NCBI RefSeq assembly: GCF_001426745.1
Contig: NZ_LMFI01000003.1
Span: forward strand, 95,837 to 159,836
Reading direction: 5' to 3'
Length of the DNA: 64,000 nucleotides
DNA from: Nocardioides sp. Root140
GTDB taxonomy: Bacteria > Actinomycetota > Actinomycetes > Propionibacteriales > Nocardioidaceae
Below are positions 26,160 through 35,337 of this stretch, piece after piece; the stretch's first letter is position 1, and every line of letters starts with the position of its first letter. The position numbers and the translations under genes were made by a program. The notes below the pieces were generated by a model. The model saw nothing but the letters and a program-made list of their open reading frames with translations. It was not told the origin of the DNA and searched no databases.

Positions 26160-27464
26160 CTAGGCCACGAGCGCGGTCGGCTCGTCGCTCGAGGCGTTGG
26201 CCCGGGGTGAGCCGGGCGAGGCGGGCGCCGAGGGCGCCGCGGGCGCTCGAGTGCCGCGCAGCACCACGATCAACAGTGCGGTCAGGGTCAGGAGGCCGCC
26301 GCTCAGCGCCACGACGCCGGTCCAGCCCGCGTGCGTCCAGGCGGTGCTGCCGAGGTTGCCGAACACGGAGGACCCCACGTAGTAGGAGAACAGGTAGAAC
26401 GACGCGGCCTGGCCGGTGCTGGCCCCCAGCGCGTGCGCGCGCACGGTCACCCAGCCACTGGCCAGGCCGTGCATGCTGAAGAAGCCGATTGACAGCAGGG
26501 CGATGCCGAGGACGATCACCGGCAACGATCCGCTCAGGGTGAGCAGGACACCGGCCAGCGCCACGGCGCAGCCGATGGGGATGATGCGCCGGCGGTCGAT
26601 CCGGTTGGCGAAGCGCCCGGAGACGATCGAGCTGACCGAGCCGAGCGGATTGACCAGGTAGATCAGGCTGATCGCACCCAGTGACAGGCCGTAGGGAGCC
26701 GCAGTGAACCTGAAGCCGATCGCGTTGAACACCGAGACGTAGCTGCCGATCAGGCAGGCAGCGAGGGCGTAGAGCGCCAGGAGTGCACGGTCGTCGAGGA
26801 CTCCGCGCGTGGCCCGGGCCAGGTTGCCGCGGCCCCGGGTGGCGGGCGTGAACTGGCGTGACGACGGCAGCAGGACGGCGACCAGCACGGCGCAGACGAG
26901 TGCGAACAAGGCGGCGCTGGCCAGTGCCCACCGCCAGCCGGCCACGTCCGCGACCGGTGCGGTGACGAGTCGACCTGCCATCCCACCCAGGGCGGTGCCT
27001 CCGACGTACAGCCCAACGGCGCCGGCCTGGGCGGAGCGGTGCAGCTCCTCGCGCAGGTACGCCGTCGCGACCGCAGGCAGCCCGGCGAGGGCGAAGCCGG
27101 CCAGCATGCGCAGGGCGAGCAGGGTCTCCCAGGTGGGGGCCAGGGCGCAGGCGAGCCCGACGACGACGGAGGCCCACATCGAGAGGTGGATCAGCCGGGT
27201 TCGTCCGACCACCTCGGAGAGCGGGCCGGCGATCAGCAGTGCCACGGCCAGCGAGGCGGTGGTCAGTGAGACGGTGAGCGTGCTGCGCGTGGGGGAGACG
27301 CCGAACTCGTCGACGAAGGCCGGCAGGAGCGACTGTGTGGCATAGAGCAGGACGAAGGTGGCGTTGCCGGCCGCGAACATCGAGATCATGATTCGGCGGT
27401 AGCCCGGGCTGCCCGGTGCGTGTCCGGAGTCGGAGGTGGGACGAGTGGTCAGGGTGGTGCTCAC
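26160..27464 (-). CDS. MFS transporter (DHA1-like)
   Basis: The protein has 434 residues and about 12 helices. FAAGNATFVLLYATQSLLPAF and GPLSEVVGRTRLIHLSMW carry the MFS loop 2-3 motif (G-x2-S/D-x-V/G-GR). A proton-coupled efflux or uptake role is expected. It is divergent from a LysR gene 72 bp away, the usual arrangement for regulator and target. Confidence 0.85.
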   Translation of the reverse strand: MSTTLTTRPTSDSGHAPGSPGYRRIMISMFAAGNATFVLLYATQSLLPAFVDEFGVSPTRSTLTVSLTTASLAVALLIAGPLSEVVGRTRLIHLSMWASVVVGLACALAPTWETLLALRMLAGFALAGLPAVATAYLREELHRSAQAGAVGLYVGGTALGGMAGRLVTAPVADVAGWRWALASAALFALVCAVLVAVLLPSSRQFTPATRGRGNLARATRGVLDDRALLALYALAACLIGSYVSVFNAIGFRFTAAPYGLSLGAISLIYLVNPLGSVSSIVSGRFANRIDRRRIIPIGCAVALAGVLLTLSGSLPVIVLGIALLSIGFFSMHGLASGWVTVRAHALGASTGQAASFYLFSYYVGSSVFGNLGSTAWTHAGWTGVVALSGGLLTLTALLIVVLRGTRAPAAPSAPASPGSPRANASSDEPTALVA

Positions 27465-27482
27465 GTTTCACAAGGATCCGCC

Positions 27483-27539
27483 TCCAATGGTGATACGTAC
27501 AATGCCGAAATTGGAAGCACTCCATACGCAACACGTATG
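27483..27539. promoter_or_regulatory. Divergent LysR/MFS operator region
   Basis: CATACG (27523-27528) and CGTATG (27534-27539) form an ATACG-N5-CGTAT palindrome with T-N11-A spacing typical of LysR sites, overlapping the lysR start. A second inverted pair TCCAAT (27483-27488) / ATTGGA (27510-27515) and another ATACGTA at 27493 lie between the two genes. Confidence 0.5.
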
Positions 27540-28439
27540 ATGTTGGATGTGCTGATCCGAGACCTCGAATGGCTGCTCACCCTGGCCGAGCACGGTCACG
27601 TCACGGACACCGCTGCGATCCTGGGCGTCAGCCAGCCGACGCTCTCCCGGTCATTGACCCGGCTCGAGGACGAGCTCGGTGCGCGCCTGTTCGAACGCGT
27701 TCCCGCTGGCGTACAACTCAACCCGACGGGGGACCTCGTGGTGGCGGCGGCCCGCGACATCGTCGACCGTCACGCCCAGCTGCGCAGCGACCTCGACACC
27801 CGACTCGATCCCGAGGCGGGTGTCGTGCGGCTGGCCTTCCTCGACTCGATGGCCACCTCGTTGGTGCCCCAGATGCTGCGCGCCTTCCACGCCCACGCGC
27901 CGCGGACCAAGGTGCTGCTGGCCCAGGAGCCGCACCACGACATCATGCGCGACCTGACCACGGGCGAGGCCGAGCTGGGGGTCACCACCATCCAGCCCGC
28001 GGGACCGTTCGGCTGGCTGACGCTGCAGCACGAGCGGTTGGTGGCCGTCGTGCCACCCACGCATCGGCTCCGGGACCGCAAGCGGATCACGCTCCGGGAC
28101 CTGGCCGGCGACGAGCTCATCACCACTCCGGTCGGCTTCGGCTACCGGGCGGTGGTCCAGCAGCTGATGGCCGAGGACGGGGTGGCGCTGCGGATCTCCT
28201 TCGAGAGTGCCGACCTGGCCACCATCGAGGGGCTGGTGGCGGCCGGCCTGGGCGTCGCGATCCTGCCCGAGCAGCTCGCCGGCGTGAACGGAACGATCAG
28301 CCTGGCGCTGCGCTCGCCGCTCGCCCGGCGCACGGTCGGCCTGACCTGGCGCACCGACCACGCGCAGGCTCCGCCCGCAGAGCGGATGCTCTCGTTCCTC
28401 AGGGACACCTGGAAGCTGGATGGTTCGGTCGTGCCCTGA
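27537..28439 (+). CDS. LysR-family transcriptional regulator
   Basis: The protein has 300 residues. The N-terminal winged helix (ILGVSQPTLSRSLTRLEDELGARLFERV) is followed by a periplasmic-binding-like ligand domain (VRLAFLDSMATSLVP...GLGVAILPEQL). It probably controls the divergent MFS gene and itself. Either of two adjacent ATGs may start it. The start overlaps the inferred operator. Confidence 0.9.
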   Translation: MMLDVLIRDLEWLLTLAEHGHVTDTAAILGVSQPTLSRSLTRLEDELGARLFERVPAGVQLNPTGDLVVAAARDIVDRHAQLRSDLDTRLDPEAGVVRLAFLDSMATSLVPQMLRAFHAHAPRTKVLLAQEPHHDIMRDLTTGEAELGVTTIQPAGPFGWLTLQHERLVAVVPPTHRLRDRKRITLRDLAGDELITTPVGFGYRAVVQQLMAEDGVALRISFESADLATIEGLVAAGLGVAILPEQLAGVNGTISLALRSPLARRTVGLTWRTDHAQAPPAERMLSFLRDTWKLDGSVVP

Positions 28440-28489
28440 ATGGGGTGGGCCGCGTCGACGGTGGTGTCGCGGTGCAGGAGGATGGATCC

Positions 28490-28780
28490 ATGACTGCCTA
28501 CTGGATCAGCACCTACAACGAGATCCTCGACCCCGCGAAGATGGCCGCGTATGCCGAGATCGCCGGGCCCGTCCTGACCGAGGCCGGCGGCACGTACCTG
28601 GCCCGGGACCAGTCCGCGCACACCTGGGAGGACGCACGAGAGGGCCGCGTGGTGATTATCCGCTTCGACTCGGTCGAGCAGGCGGTGGAGGCGCACGACA
28701 GTCCGGCGTACCAGGCAGCGTTGGCAGCGCTCGACGGTGGCGTGCGGCGCGAGGTGCGGATCGTCCCCGGGGTCGAGTGA
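28490..28780 (+). CDS. DUF1330 domain protein
   Basis: The protein has 96 residues. AYWISTYNEILDPAKMAAYAEIAGPVLTEAGGTYLARD and VVIIRFDSVEQAVEAHDSPAYQAAL are characteristic of the ferredoxin-like DUF1330 family (dimeric alpha-beta barrel). Function is not established. CAGGAGG precedes the ATG. It lies 115 bp upstream of jetA, and is probably not part of that operon. Confidence 0.85.
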   Translation: MTAYWISTYNEILDPAKMAAYAEIAGPVLTEAGGTYLARDQSAHTWEDAREGRVVIIRFDSVEQAVEAHDSPAYQAALAALDGGVRREVRIVPGVE

Positions 28781-28895
28781 CCCCGTTCCACGCATCCACG
28801 AGACAGGCCCACGCTCCCTGGAGGCCGGACCGTCGGACCCCTCTGGAATGCTTGCGCTCCGGTCGGTACGACGAACGCAGTCTGGAGGTGTGGGG

Positions 28896-30419
28896 ATGAG
28901 CGAGATCGCCGGTGAGCTGGCGCGGGTCAAGGGGGCGTTCAGCCAGCCCACCCTGACCCTGCTCCACCAGCGCCAGGCGCCCGTGGTGATCACGATCTTC
29001 CGGGCCGCGTTCGGACGCAACAACAAGCCGATCCCCACCGCCCGCCTGCATGCCCAGGTCGAGGAGCACCTCGCCCAGATCCGCCTGACCGGCGAGTCCC
29101 TGGTGCCCGAGGGGAGCGGACGCGACCTCTGCCAGAAGTGGATGCGCGGTCAGTGGCTGGTGCGCGCGCTCGACGAACGCGGTCACGAGGTCTACACGCT
29201 CACCTCCCACGCGCAGCAGGCACTCGAGCTGGTCAAGGGCCTGGCCCGCGACCGGGCCACGCTGAGCGAGCATCGCATCGCCACCATCCTCGGCACGGTC
29301 CGGCGGTTCAACGCCGAGGCCAACCCCGATCGCACCGCGCGGGTCTCCCTGCTCAACGAGGAGATCGCCAGGCTCAGCGCCGAGCGCGACCGGCTCGTCG
29401 ACGGCGCAGAGATGGTCAGCGCCACCGAGGACTACATGCTCGAGGGGTTCACCGAGCTCCAGTCGTTGATCTCCGCGCTGCCGAGCGACTTCGCCCGGGT
29501 CGAGGAGCGGTTCGCCGGCATCCGTGCCGAGATCCTGGCCGCCTTCCGCGCCGAGGACCGTCCACCCGGCGACGTGATCGACGACTACCTGGCCCGCGCC
29601 GACGCACTGATGACTGCAACCCACGAGGGCCGGGCCTTCGAGGGCGCCTTCGGGCTGCTCCGCGACGACGCCCTGGTTGCCCAGCTCCGCGAAGACCTCA
29701 CCGCGCTGCTCGAGCACCCGATCTCCGACCGGATCCTCGCCGAGTCCGACCGGGCCGAGCTGCGCGGCACCGTCAAGCTGGTCCGCGACGGGCTCGACCG
29801 GGTGCTCACCCAGCGGTCGAGGGTGACCGCGACGCTCAAGGAATACATCGTCTCCCACGACGCCGCCCGTGACCGCGAGCTCGAGCAGACGCTGCGCCAG
29901 GTGGAGTCCGAGCTGATGACCTGGATGGCCACCACCGGCCCGCGGGCCACCCACGACGTGCCACTGCTGCCGTTGCGCGCCGGCATCGACCACCTGCGCG
30001 AGCGCTTCCACGACCCGGCCGACGACCGGCTGCCCGACCCGATCGAGCCGGTCGACCCCGACGACGCGAGGTCGCCGTCGCTGGCCGAGCTGATGGCCCA
30101 GGGCGGGCCGCAGCTGCCGTCGCTGCGGCAGCGCCTCGACGACGCACTCTCCGACCTGCTGCCCGCAGCCACTCTCGGCGAGGTCTTCGACCGGCTCGAG
30201 CCCTCGTTGCGCCGACCGGTGGAGATCTACGGACTGCTCCACCTGGCCGCCGACCGCGGCTGGACCACCGACGACGTCGTCGAGACCTGGGCCACGGTCC
30301 GCCACGACGGGTCGCGGCGAACCTTCGCCGTGCCGCGGATGCCGCTGCCCGACCCTGACCTCGACGCACACCGCACCCAGCAGAGCCGCACCCAGCAGAA
30401 GAGTGAGACCCCCGCATGA
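28896..30419 (+). CDS. jetA: Wadjet JetA subunit, kleisin-like (DUF3375)
   Basis: The protein has 507 residues. The N-terminus (ELARVKGAFSQPTLTLLHQRQAPVVITIFRAAFG) and the long helical middle match DUF3375/JetA, the MukF-like kleisin of Wadjet and MksF complexes. TGGAGG lies 8 bases upstream of the ATG. The 3' end overlaps jetB by 4 bp (ATGA). In Wadjet, JetA bridges the JetC heads and binds JetB. The sequence looks intact, with no frameshift. Confidence 0.85.
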   Translation: MSEIAGELARVKGAFSQPTLTLLHQRQAPVVITIFRAAFGRNNKPIPTARLHAQVEEHLAQIRLTGESLVPEGSGRDLCQKWMRGQWLVRALDERGHEVYTLTSHAQQALELVKGLARDRATLSEHRIATILGTVRRFNAEANPDRTARVSLLNEEIARLSAERDRLVDGAEMVSATEDYMLEGFTELQSLISALPSDFARVEERFAGIRAEILAAFRAEDRPPGDVIDDYLARADALMTATHEGRAFEGAFGLLRDDALVAQLREDLTALLEHPISDRILAESDRAELRGTVKLVRDGLDRVLTQRSRVTATLKEYIVSHDAARDRELEQTLRQVESELMTWMATTGPRATHDVPLLPLRAGIDHLRERFHDPADDRLPDPIEPVDPDDARSPSLAELMAQGGPQLPSLRQRLDDALSDLLPAATLGEVFDRLEPSLRRPVEIYGLLHLAADRGWTTDDVVETWATVRHDGSRRTFAVPRMPLPDPDLDAHRTQQSRTQQKSETPA

Positions 30420-31210
30420 GCACCGACGTCGACCTCAACCGGCCGGAGCCGGAAGACGCGCTCGAACCGGACGACGCCCTCGAGCGCGACCCGGCGTACG
30501 ACGACTCGGTCTCGCTCTTCGAGGGCGACGAAGGCGGTCTCGAGCACTCCCAACGCCAGGCCCTCGTCGTGCTGCTCAAGCAGCGGTTCATCAGCGCCCG
30601 CACCCACCCACGTGACTGGCAGGTGCTGGTCGAGCACGAGCGGGTGCTCCGCTCACGCCTCAACGACGTGTTCCTCGACCTGATGGTCGACCGCGAGCGC
30701 GAGGTCGCCTGGAAGCGCCAGGCCGTCCCCGAGACCGGCGGCCGGTTCCCGACCCTGCTCCACGACACCGGCTGGTCGCGCGAGGAGACGCTGGTGCTGG
30801 TGCACGTGCGCGACCGGCTGCGCGCCGGGCTGGCCAGTGGCGACACCCGGGTCTTCGTCGACCGCGACGACATCCTCGACTACGTGGCCAGCTTCCGACC
30901 CGCGCACGCCACCGACGAGTCGGGCGACACCAAGCGCGCCCAGAACGCCGTCCAGAGCGTCGTGAAGTCCGGTCTCCTGATCGGTGCCACCGGTGACGAA
31001 CGGTTCGAGATCAGCGAGGCGGTGGAGCCGCTGCTCCCGCTCGAGCTGCTCCAGGAGCTCCTGTCCGCGCTCCGCTCCGCCAACGACACCACCCCAGAAC
31101 CCGAGGAGCCCGCCGACCTCTTCGACGAGGACGGTGCTGACACAGACGGTGCCGGCAAGGACCGTGCCGACAAGGACGGGGCCGACGCCGACGAGGAGCG
31201 CGACGCATGA
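30416..31210 (+). CDS. jetB: Wadjet JetB subunit, KITE-like (DUF4194)
   Basis: The protein has 264 residues. ALVVLLKQRFISARTHPRDWQVLVEHERVLRSRLNDVFLDLMVDREREVAWKRQA matches DUF4194/JetB, the winged-helix (MukE-like) subunit. The N-terminus (30 residues) and the C-terminal 45 residues are acidic and low-complexity (DED, GADTDGAGKD-like repeats), probably disordered. It overlaps both neighbours by 4 bp, so the A-B-C subunits are translationally coupled. Confidence 0.85.
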   Translation: MSTDVDLNRPEPEDALEPDDALERDPAYDDSVSLFEGDEGGLEHSQRQALVVLLKQRFISARTHPRDWQVLVEHERVLRSRLNDVFLDLMVDREREVAWKRQAVPETGGRFPTLLHDTGWSREETLVLVHVRDRLRAGLASGDTRVFVDRDDILDYVASFRPAHATDESGDTKRAQNAVQSVVKSGLLIGATGDERFEISEAVEPLLPLELLQELLSALRSANDTTPEPEEPADLFDEDGADTDGAGKDRADKDGADADEERDA

Positions 31211-34200
31211 GCACCGACCAGATCAACGAGCACGAGCTCGGCGGCGACGAGGTCGACGAGGCCTCCGACGGGCTCTTCGCCCGACAGGTGGTCGACACCC
31301 CGGCCGACGACACCGTCCAGTGGCGGGCGGCCCTTCTCCAGCTGGTCAACTGGGGAGGCTTCGGCGGCCTGACGACGGTGCCGCTGCGCGGTGACACCAC
31401 GATGATCTCCGGGGCCTCCGGCGTCGGGAAGAGCACGATCCTCGACGCCTACACCGCGCTGATGATGCCCTCCGACACCAAGTTCAACGGCGCCTCCAAC
31501 GACGCGGTCAGCGGGCGCGCCCGCGGTGTCGGCCAGCGCAACCTGCTCTCCTACCTTCGTGGCGCCGTCGACGTGATCGACGACCCCAGGACCGGCCGAC
31601 CGGTCGAGAAGCTGCTGCGCGGCAAGGGCGCCGACACCTGGGGTGCGGTCGCGATGACGTTCGTCAACGACCAGGGCGGCCGGTTCACCGCGCTGCGCAC
31701 CTACTACGTGCCGCGTCGCGCCACCCGGTCGAGCGACGTGCAGATGCAGCTGGCCACCCACGAGGGGGCGCTCACCCTCGACACCCTCGAGGTCGCCGTC
31801 CCCGAGCGCTTCCACGCCAACACCTTGAAGAAGCTCCTCCCCGGCATTCGCGTGCACCGCACCTACGCCGAGTTCTCCGCGGTGCTGCACGCCCGCCTCG
31901 GCATCGGCGCGAACGGCGACGGTGCCAAGGCTCTGCGCCTGCTCTCACGCATCCAGGCCGGCAACCAGGTGCGCAGCGTCGACGAGCTCTACAAGGAGAT
32001 GGTGCTCGAGCGCCCCGCGACGTACGCCGCCGCCGACCGCGCCATCGAGCACTTCGACGACCTCGACGCGGCGTACTCCGCGATGCGCACCGAGGAGGAG
32101 AAGCTCGACCTCCTCGGCCCGATCACCGAGCTGCACGCGCGCAAGGTCGCGGCAACCCGCCGCCAGTCCCAGCTCGACTCCTACGGCGTCACCCTCGGCG
32201 GCGACACCCCGCTGCGACTGTGGCTCCTGCGCACTCACCATCGCCTGCTCGAGGCGGCGGTCGCCGCCAACCGCGACGCGCGTACGACGAACGCGGACGA
32301 CCTGTCCCAGACGTCGTCGGCCGAGGCCGCCCTGGTCGCCGACCTCGAGAACGCCAAGGACTCCCACCGCGCCGCCGGTGGAACCACGCTCCAGAACCTC
32401 GCCCTGTCGATCGAGCAGGAGCAGGTGGTCCGCGACGACCGCGCCGGCCGGCGCGCCGTGTTGCAGGAGCGCCTGCTGCCGCTGGTCGACGTGGCCGACC
32501 CGCACGCAGTCAGCGTCGAGACCGCGCTCGAGTCCGATGCCGGCTTCGGCGCCCTGCAGCAGCAGGCCCGTGAGTGGCTGGCCGGCTGGCAGGACCAGGC
32601 GGCCAGCCTCAAGCGTGAGCGTGACATCGCCCGCGACGGACTCTTCCCGGTCAAGCAGCGGCAGGCCGAGCTGCGCGAGGAGCGTGCCTCGCTGCAGAGT
32701 CGGGCCGGCCGCATGCCGTCCCGCATGCATGAGATGCGTGAAGAGGTGGCCCTGGCCAGCGGGCTCGGCATCGACGAGCTCCCGTTCGTGGCCGAGCTGG
32801 TCGACGTCGCCCCCGACGAGTCGCGGTGGCGCACCGCGGTCGAGACCGTCCTCGGCGGCACCGCCCGCCTCATGCTGGTGCCGATCGACCGGCTCAAGGA
32901 CTTCTCCTCGGCCATCGACGGGCTCCGGCTGCGTGGCCGGCTGACCTTCGAGGGCGTCGAGCTCGACCTGCCCGACACCGGTCCGGCCGACCCCGAGCGC
33001 GTCGCCGGCAAGCTGCTCTTCAAGGACTCGCCGTTCTCCGGCTGGGTGCAGGCCCACCTCGGTGAGCCGTCGCGCAACGCCCTGTGCGTCGAGACCGCCG
33101 ACGGCCTCGCCGGTGGCGGCTTCCGGGTGACTCTCGCCGGCCAGACCCGCAACGGTCGTCGCGGTGCCCACGGACGCGCCGACACCCGCAACATCATCGG
33201 TTTCTCCAACGAGGACGCGCTCTCCGAGATCGACTCCGAGCTCGCCGCCCTTGAGGAGAAGCTGCAGGCCTTCGACGCCGACGTGGCCGAGCTCGACCGC
33301 CAGGGCCGCGTGCTGGAGCAGGTCCGCACGGCCTACGACACGATCCGCGCGGCGCGCTTCGACGACATCGACGTCGCGGGCAGCGACGAGCGCATTGCCG
33401 AGCTCGGTCATCGGCGAGCCGAGATCCTCCGCGCCGACGACAAGCTGCACGTGCTCCAGGGCCAGATCGACGACCTGTCCGACCGACTGGAGCAGGCCCG
33501 CAAGAAGCGGTTCGTGCTCGAGGAGCGCCACAAGCGCCTGGCCGCGGAGCATGCCGAGCTGGTCGACTCCGAAGACCTGGTCAACGACCGCCTCGATGTG
33601 ATGGACCGCAACGGCACGGTGACGCTCACCGAGGAGCAGGACGCGGCGTTGGCCGCCGACTTCGCCGCGGCCGCGACGCCCGACGACCCCGACGACCTCG
33701 ACCGCTTCCCGGTCACGTCGCAGCGGTTGGCCGAGCGACTGCGTGACGCGGTGGGGGAGACCGAGACCGAGATCAACCGGGTCGACGACGAGCTCGGTGC
33801 GATCTTCCGGATGTACAAGCTCAAGTGGGAGTCGCCGAACCTCGCCGCGACCCCCGACTCGTACGCCGACTACGCCCGCATCCTCGACGACATCCGCGGC
33901 ACCGGCCTGGCCCAACGGCGCACCGAGTGGCGCCGCCGCCTCACCGAGTGGAGTGGCCAGGACCTCGTGCCGCTCGTGGGCGCGATGGCCGCCTCCATCG
34001 AGGAGATCGAGGACCGGCTCGAGCCGATCAACGCGATCCTGCGGCGGCTGGAGTTCGGGGCGTCCGGCGACAGACTGCGCATCCGACTGCGGCGGCTCTC
34101 ACCCGCCCACGTGCAGGTCTTCATGAAGGACCTCCGCATGCTCTCCTCCGGTGTGACGGCCGAGCCGGACGAGGCCGACCTCGAGAAGCGGTTCCTCGAC

Positions 34201-34689
34201 CTGAGCCGGTTCATGCGCCAGCTGCGCAGGCCGGTCCCGGGTGGCGATCCGGTCACCGACCGCGACCGCCTCCTCGACGTACGCCGGCACGTGGAGATCA
34301 GCGCCGAGCGCTATGACCACCACACCGGCGAGCTGCGGGCGACGTACCGCACGCTGGGGGAGAAGAGCGGCGGCGAGAGCCAGGAGCTGGTCGCGTTCAT
34401 CGTCGGCTCGGCGCTGCGGTTCCGGCTCGGCGACGAGATGCGCTCGCGGCCCCGGTTCGCGCCGGTCTTCCTCGACGAGGGCTTCGTGAAGGCCGACTCC
34501 GAGTTCGCCGGCCGCGCCGTCCAGGCGTGGAAGGGCCTCGGCTTCCAGCTGATCATCGGTGTGCCCCTCGACAAGGTCACCGGTCTCGAACCGCACATGG
34601 ACGAGCTGTTGGCGATCACCAAGAGCACCACGACCTACCAGTCGTGGATCACTCCGATCACCGACGCGGAGCAGACTCCCGCTGGTTGA
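31207..34689 (+). CDS. jetC: Wadjet JetC subunit, SMC-like ATPase
   Basis: The protein has 1160 residues. Walker A is GASGVGKST (69-77), followed by long coiled-coil arms and a small central hinge. The signature motif LGEKSGGESQ (near 1050) and Walker B PVFLDEGF (D1090, E1091) close the ATPase head. These are the MukB/SMC features of JetC, the DNA-translocating motor of Wadjet. All catalytic motifs are intact. The last codons (PAG and TGA) coincide with the start of a dispersed intergenic repeat. No jetD follows. Confidence 0.9.
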   Translation: MSTDQINEHELGGDEVDEASDGLFARQVVDTPADDTVQWRAALLQLVNWGGFGGLTTVPLRGDTTMISGASGVGKSTILDAYTALMMPSDTKFNGASNDAVSGRARGVGQRNLLSYLRGAVDVIDDPRTGRPVEKLLRGKGADTWGAVAMTFVNDQGGRFTALRTYYVPRRATRSSDVQMQLATHEGALTLDTLEVAVPERFHANTLKKLLPGIRVHRTYAEFSAVLHARLGIGANGDGAKALRLLSRIQAGNQVRSVDELYKEMVLERPATYAAADRAIEHFDDLDAAYSAMRTEEEKLDLLGPITELHARKVAATRRQSQLDSYGVTLGGDTPLRLWLLRTHHRLLEAAVAANRDARTTNADDLSQTSSAEAALVADLENAKDSHRAAGGTTLQNLALSIEQEQVVRDDRAGRRAVLQERLLPLVDVADPHAVSVETALESDAGFGALQQQAREWLAGWQDQAASLKRERDIARDGLFPVKQRQAELREERASLQSRAGRMPSRMHEMREEVALASGLGIDELPFVAELVDVAPDESRWRTAVETVLGGTARLMLVPIDRLKDFSSAIDGLRLRGRLTFEGVELDLPDTGPADPERVAGKLLFKDSPFSGWVQAHLGEPSRNALCVETADGLAGGGFRVTLAGQTRNGRRGAHGRADTRNIIGFSNEDALSEIDSELAALEEKLQAFDADVAELDRQGRVLEQVRTAYDTIRAARFDDIDVAGSDERIAELGHRRAEILRADDKLHVLQGQIDDLSDRLEQARKKRFVLEERHKRLAAEHAELVDSEDLVNDRLDVMDRNGTVTLTEEQDAALAADFAAAATPDDPDDLDRFPVTSQRLAERLRDAVGETETEINRVDDELGAIFRMYKLKWESPNLAATPDSYADYARILDDIRGTGLAQRRTEWRRRLTEWSGQDLVPLVGAMAASIEEIEDRLEPINAILRRLEFGASGDRLRIRLRRLSPAHVQVFMKDLRMLSSGVTAEPDEADLEKRFLDLSRFMRQLRRPVPGGDPVTDRDRLLDVRRHVEISAERYDHHTGELRATYRTLGEKSGGESQELVAFIVGSALRFRLGDEMRSRPRFAPVFLDEGFVKADSEFAGRAVQAWKGLGFQLIIGVPLDKVTGLEPHMDELLAITKSTTTYQSWITPITDAEQTPAG

Positions 34690-34744
34690 GGCGCGCCACA
34701 CCCTCGTTGGTCGAGGAGGCGAGCCAGCGCCGCTTCGAACCACC
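34680..34744. repeat. Dispersed palindromic repeat at the 3' end of jetC
   Basis: CGCTGGTTGAG (34680-34690) includes the jetC stop, and a second copy of the element runs from 34705 to 34744 (CGTTGGTCGAGGAGGCGAG...CGCTTCGAACC). This matches, in opposite orientation, the repeat cluster at 1688-1850. The jetC terminal codons therefore lie inside repeat DNA, at the place where jetD is normally found. Confidence 0.65.
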
Positions 34745-34798
34745 CGACCCCGAGGTGCGGTGCCGTCGGCGAGGACGACCGTCCAGTACGCTTCGAAC

Positions 34799-35179
34799 AT
34801 GTGTTCGGAGTCGAGGTGCGACGAACAGGCGTTCCTGCCGTTCGACCCGCCACCGACGGCACCGGCGTCCGCCTCGACGACCTCGGCCAAGCGCCGGGGC
34901 GACGGAGCCATCCGTCACCTCATGGTCGACGACGCGCTTGCCTCCCTGGGCAGGCCGGCCGGCACGGAGCTCCTGCTGTCCCCGTGCCGTACGCCGCGCC
35001 GCGGCCAGGTCGTCCTCGCCAGCGACGGGAGCAGCCTGCGGATCGGCATCTTCGACCTGCATCTTGGCCGCGCGGCACTGCGCACCGACCACGGCACGGT
35101 CTGGATCGGTCGCGCGTCGCAGGTGATCGGCGCGGTCACGGAGGCGGCCGCGCCACTGACCGGCATGCCGGGTTCGTGA
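34799..35179 (+). CDS. Small hypothetical protein (possible S24-like fold)
   Basis: The protein has 126 residues, starting MCSESRCDEQAF. The second half (GTELLLSPCRTPRRGQVVLASDG...GRAALRTDHGTVWIGRASQVIGAV) recalls the beta-rich pattern of S24/LexA-type C-terminal domains, with an RRGQVVLA turn and a closing hydrophobic IGAVT strand. No convincing catalytic Ser-Lys pair is visible. It is not similar to JetD (too short; no DUF3322/DUF2220 motifs seen). Its coding status is likely but not certain. Confidence 0.5.
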   Translation: MCSESRCDEQAFLPFDPPPTAPASASTTSAKRRGDGAIRHLMVDDALASLGRPAGTELLLSPCRTPRRGQVVLASDGSSLRIGIFDLHLGRAALRTDHGTVWIGRASQVIGAVTEAAAPLTGMPGS

Positions 35180-35337
35180 GGGCCACGGACTGGGGCCGGA
35201 GGCGACTGAACCGGCAACTGTCGGGTACCGCCGGACCTTCACGAGCGCGCCGCGACACGCCGACAGAACGCGATCGAGCAGCATCTGTGCTTGTGTTGAG
35301 AAGGTCAAATTCGACGCAACCGGGGTGATTCGCAGGC

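Noticed and set aside
34799-35179. Possible JetD gene after jetC
   Set aside because: At 126 residues it is far too short, and no DUF3322 or DUF2220 features are visible.
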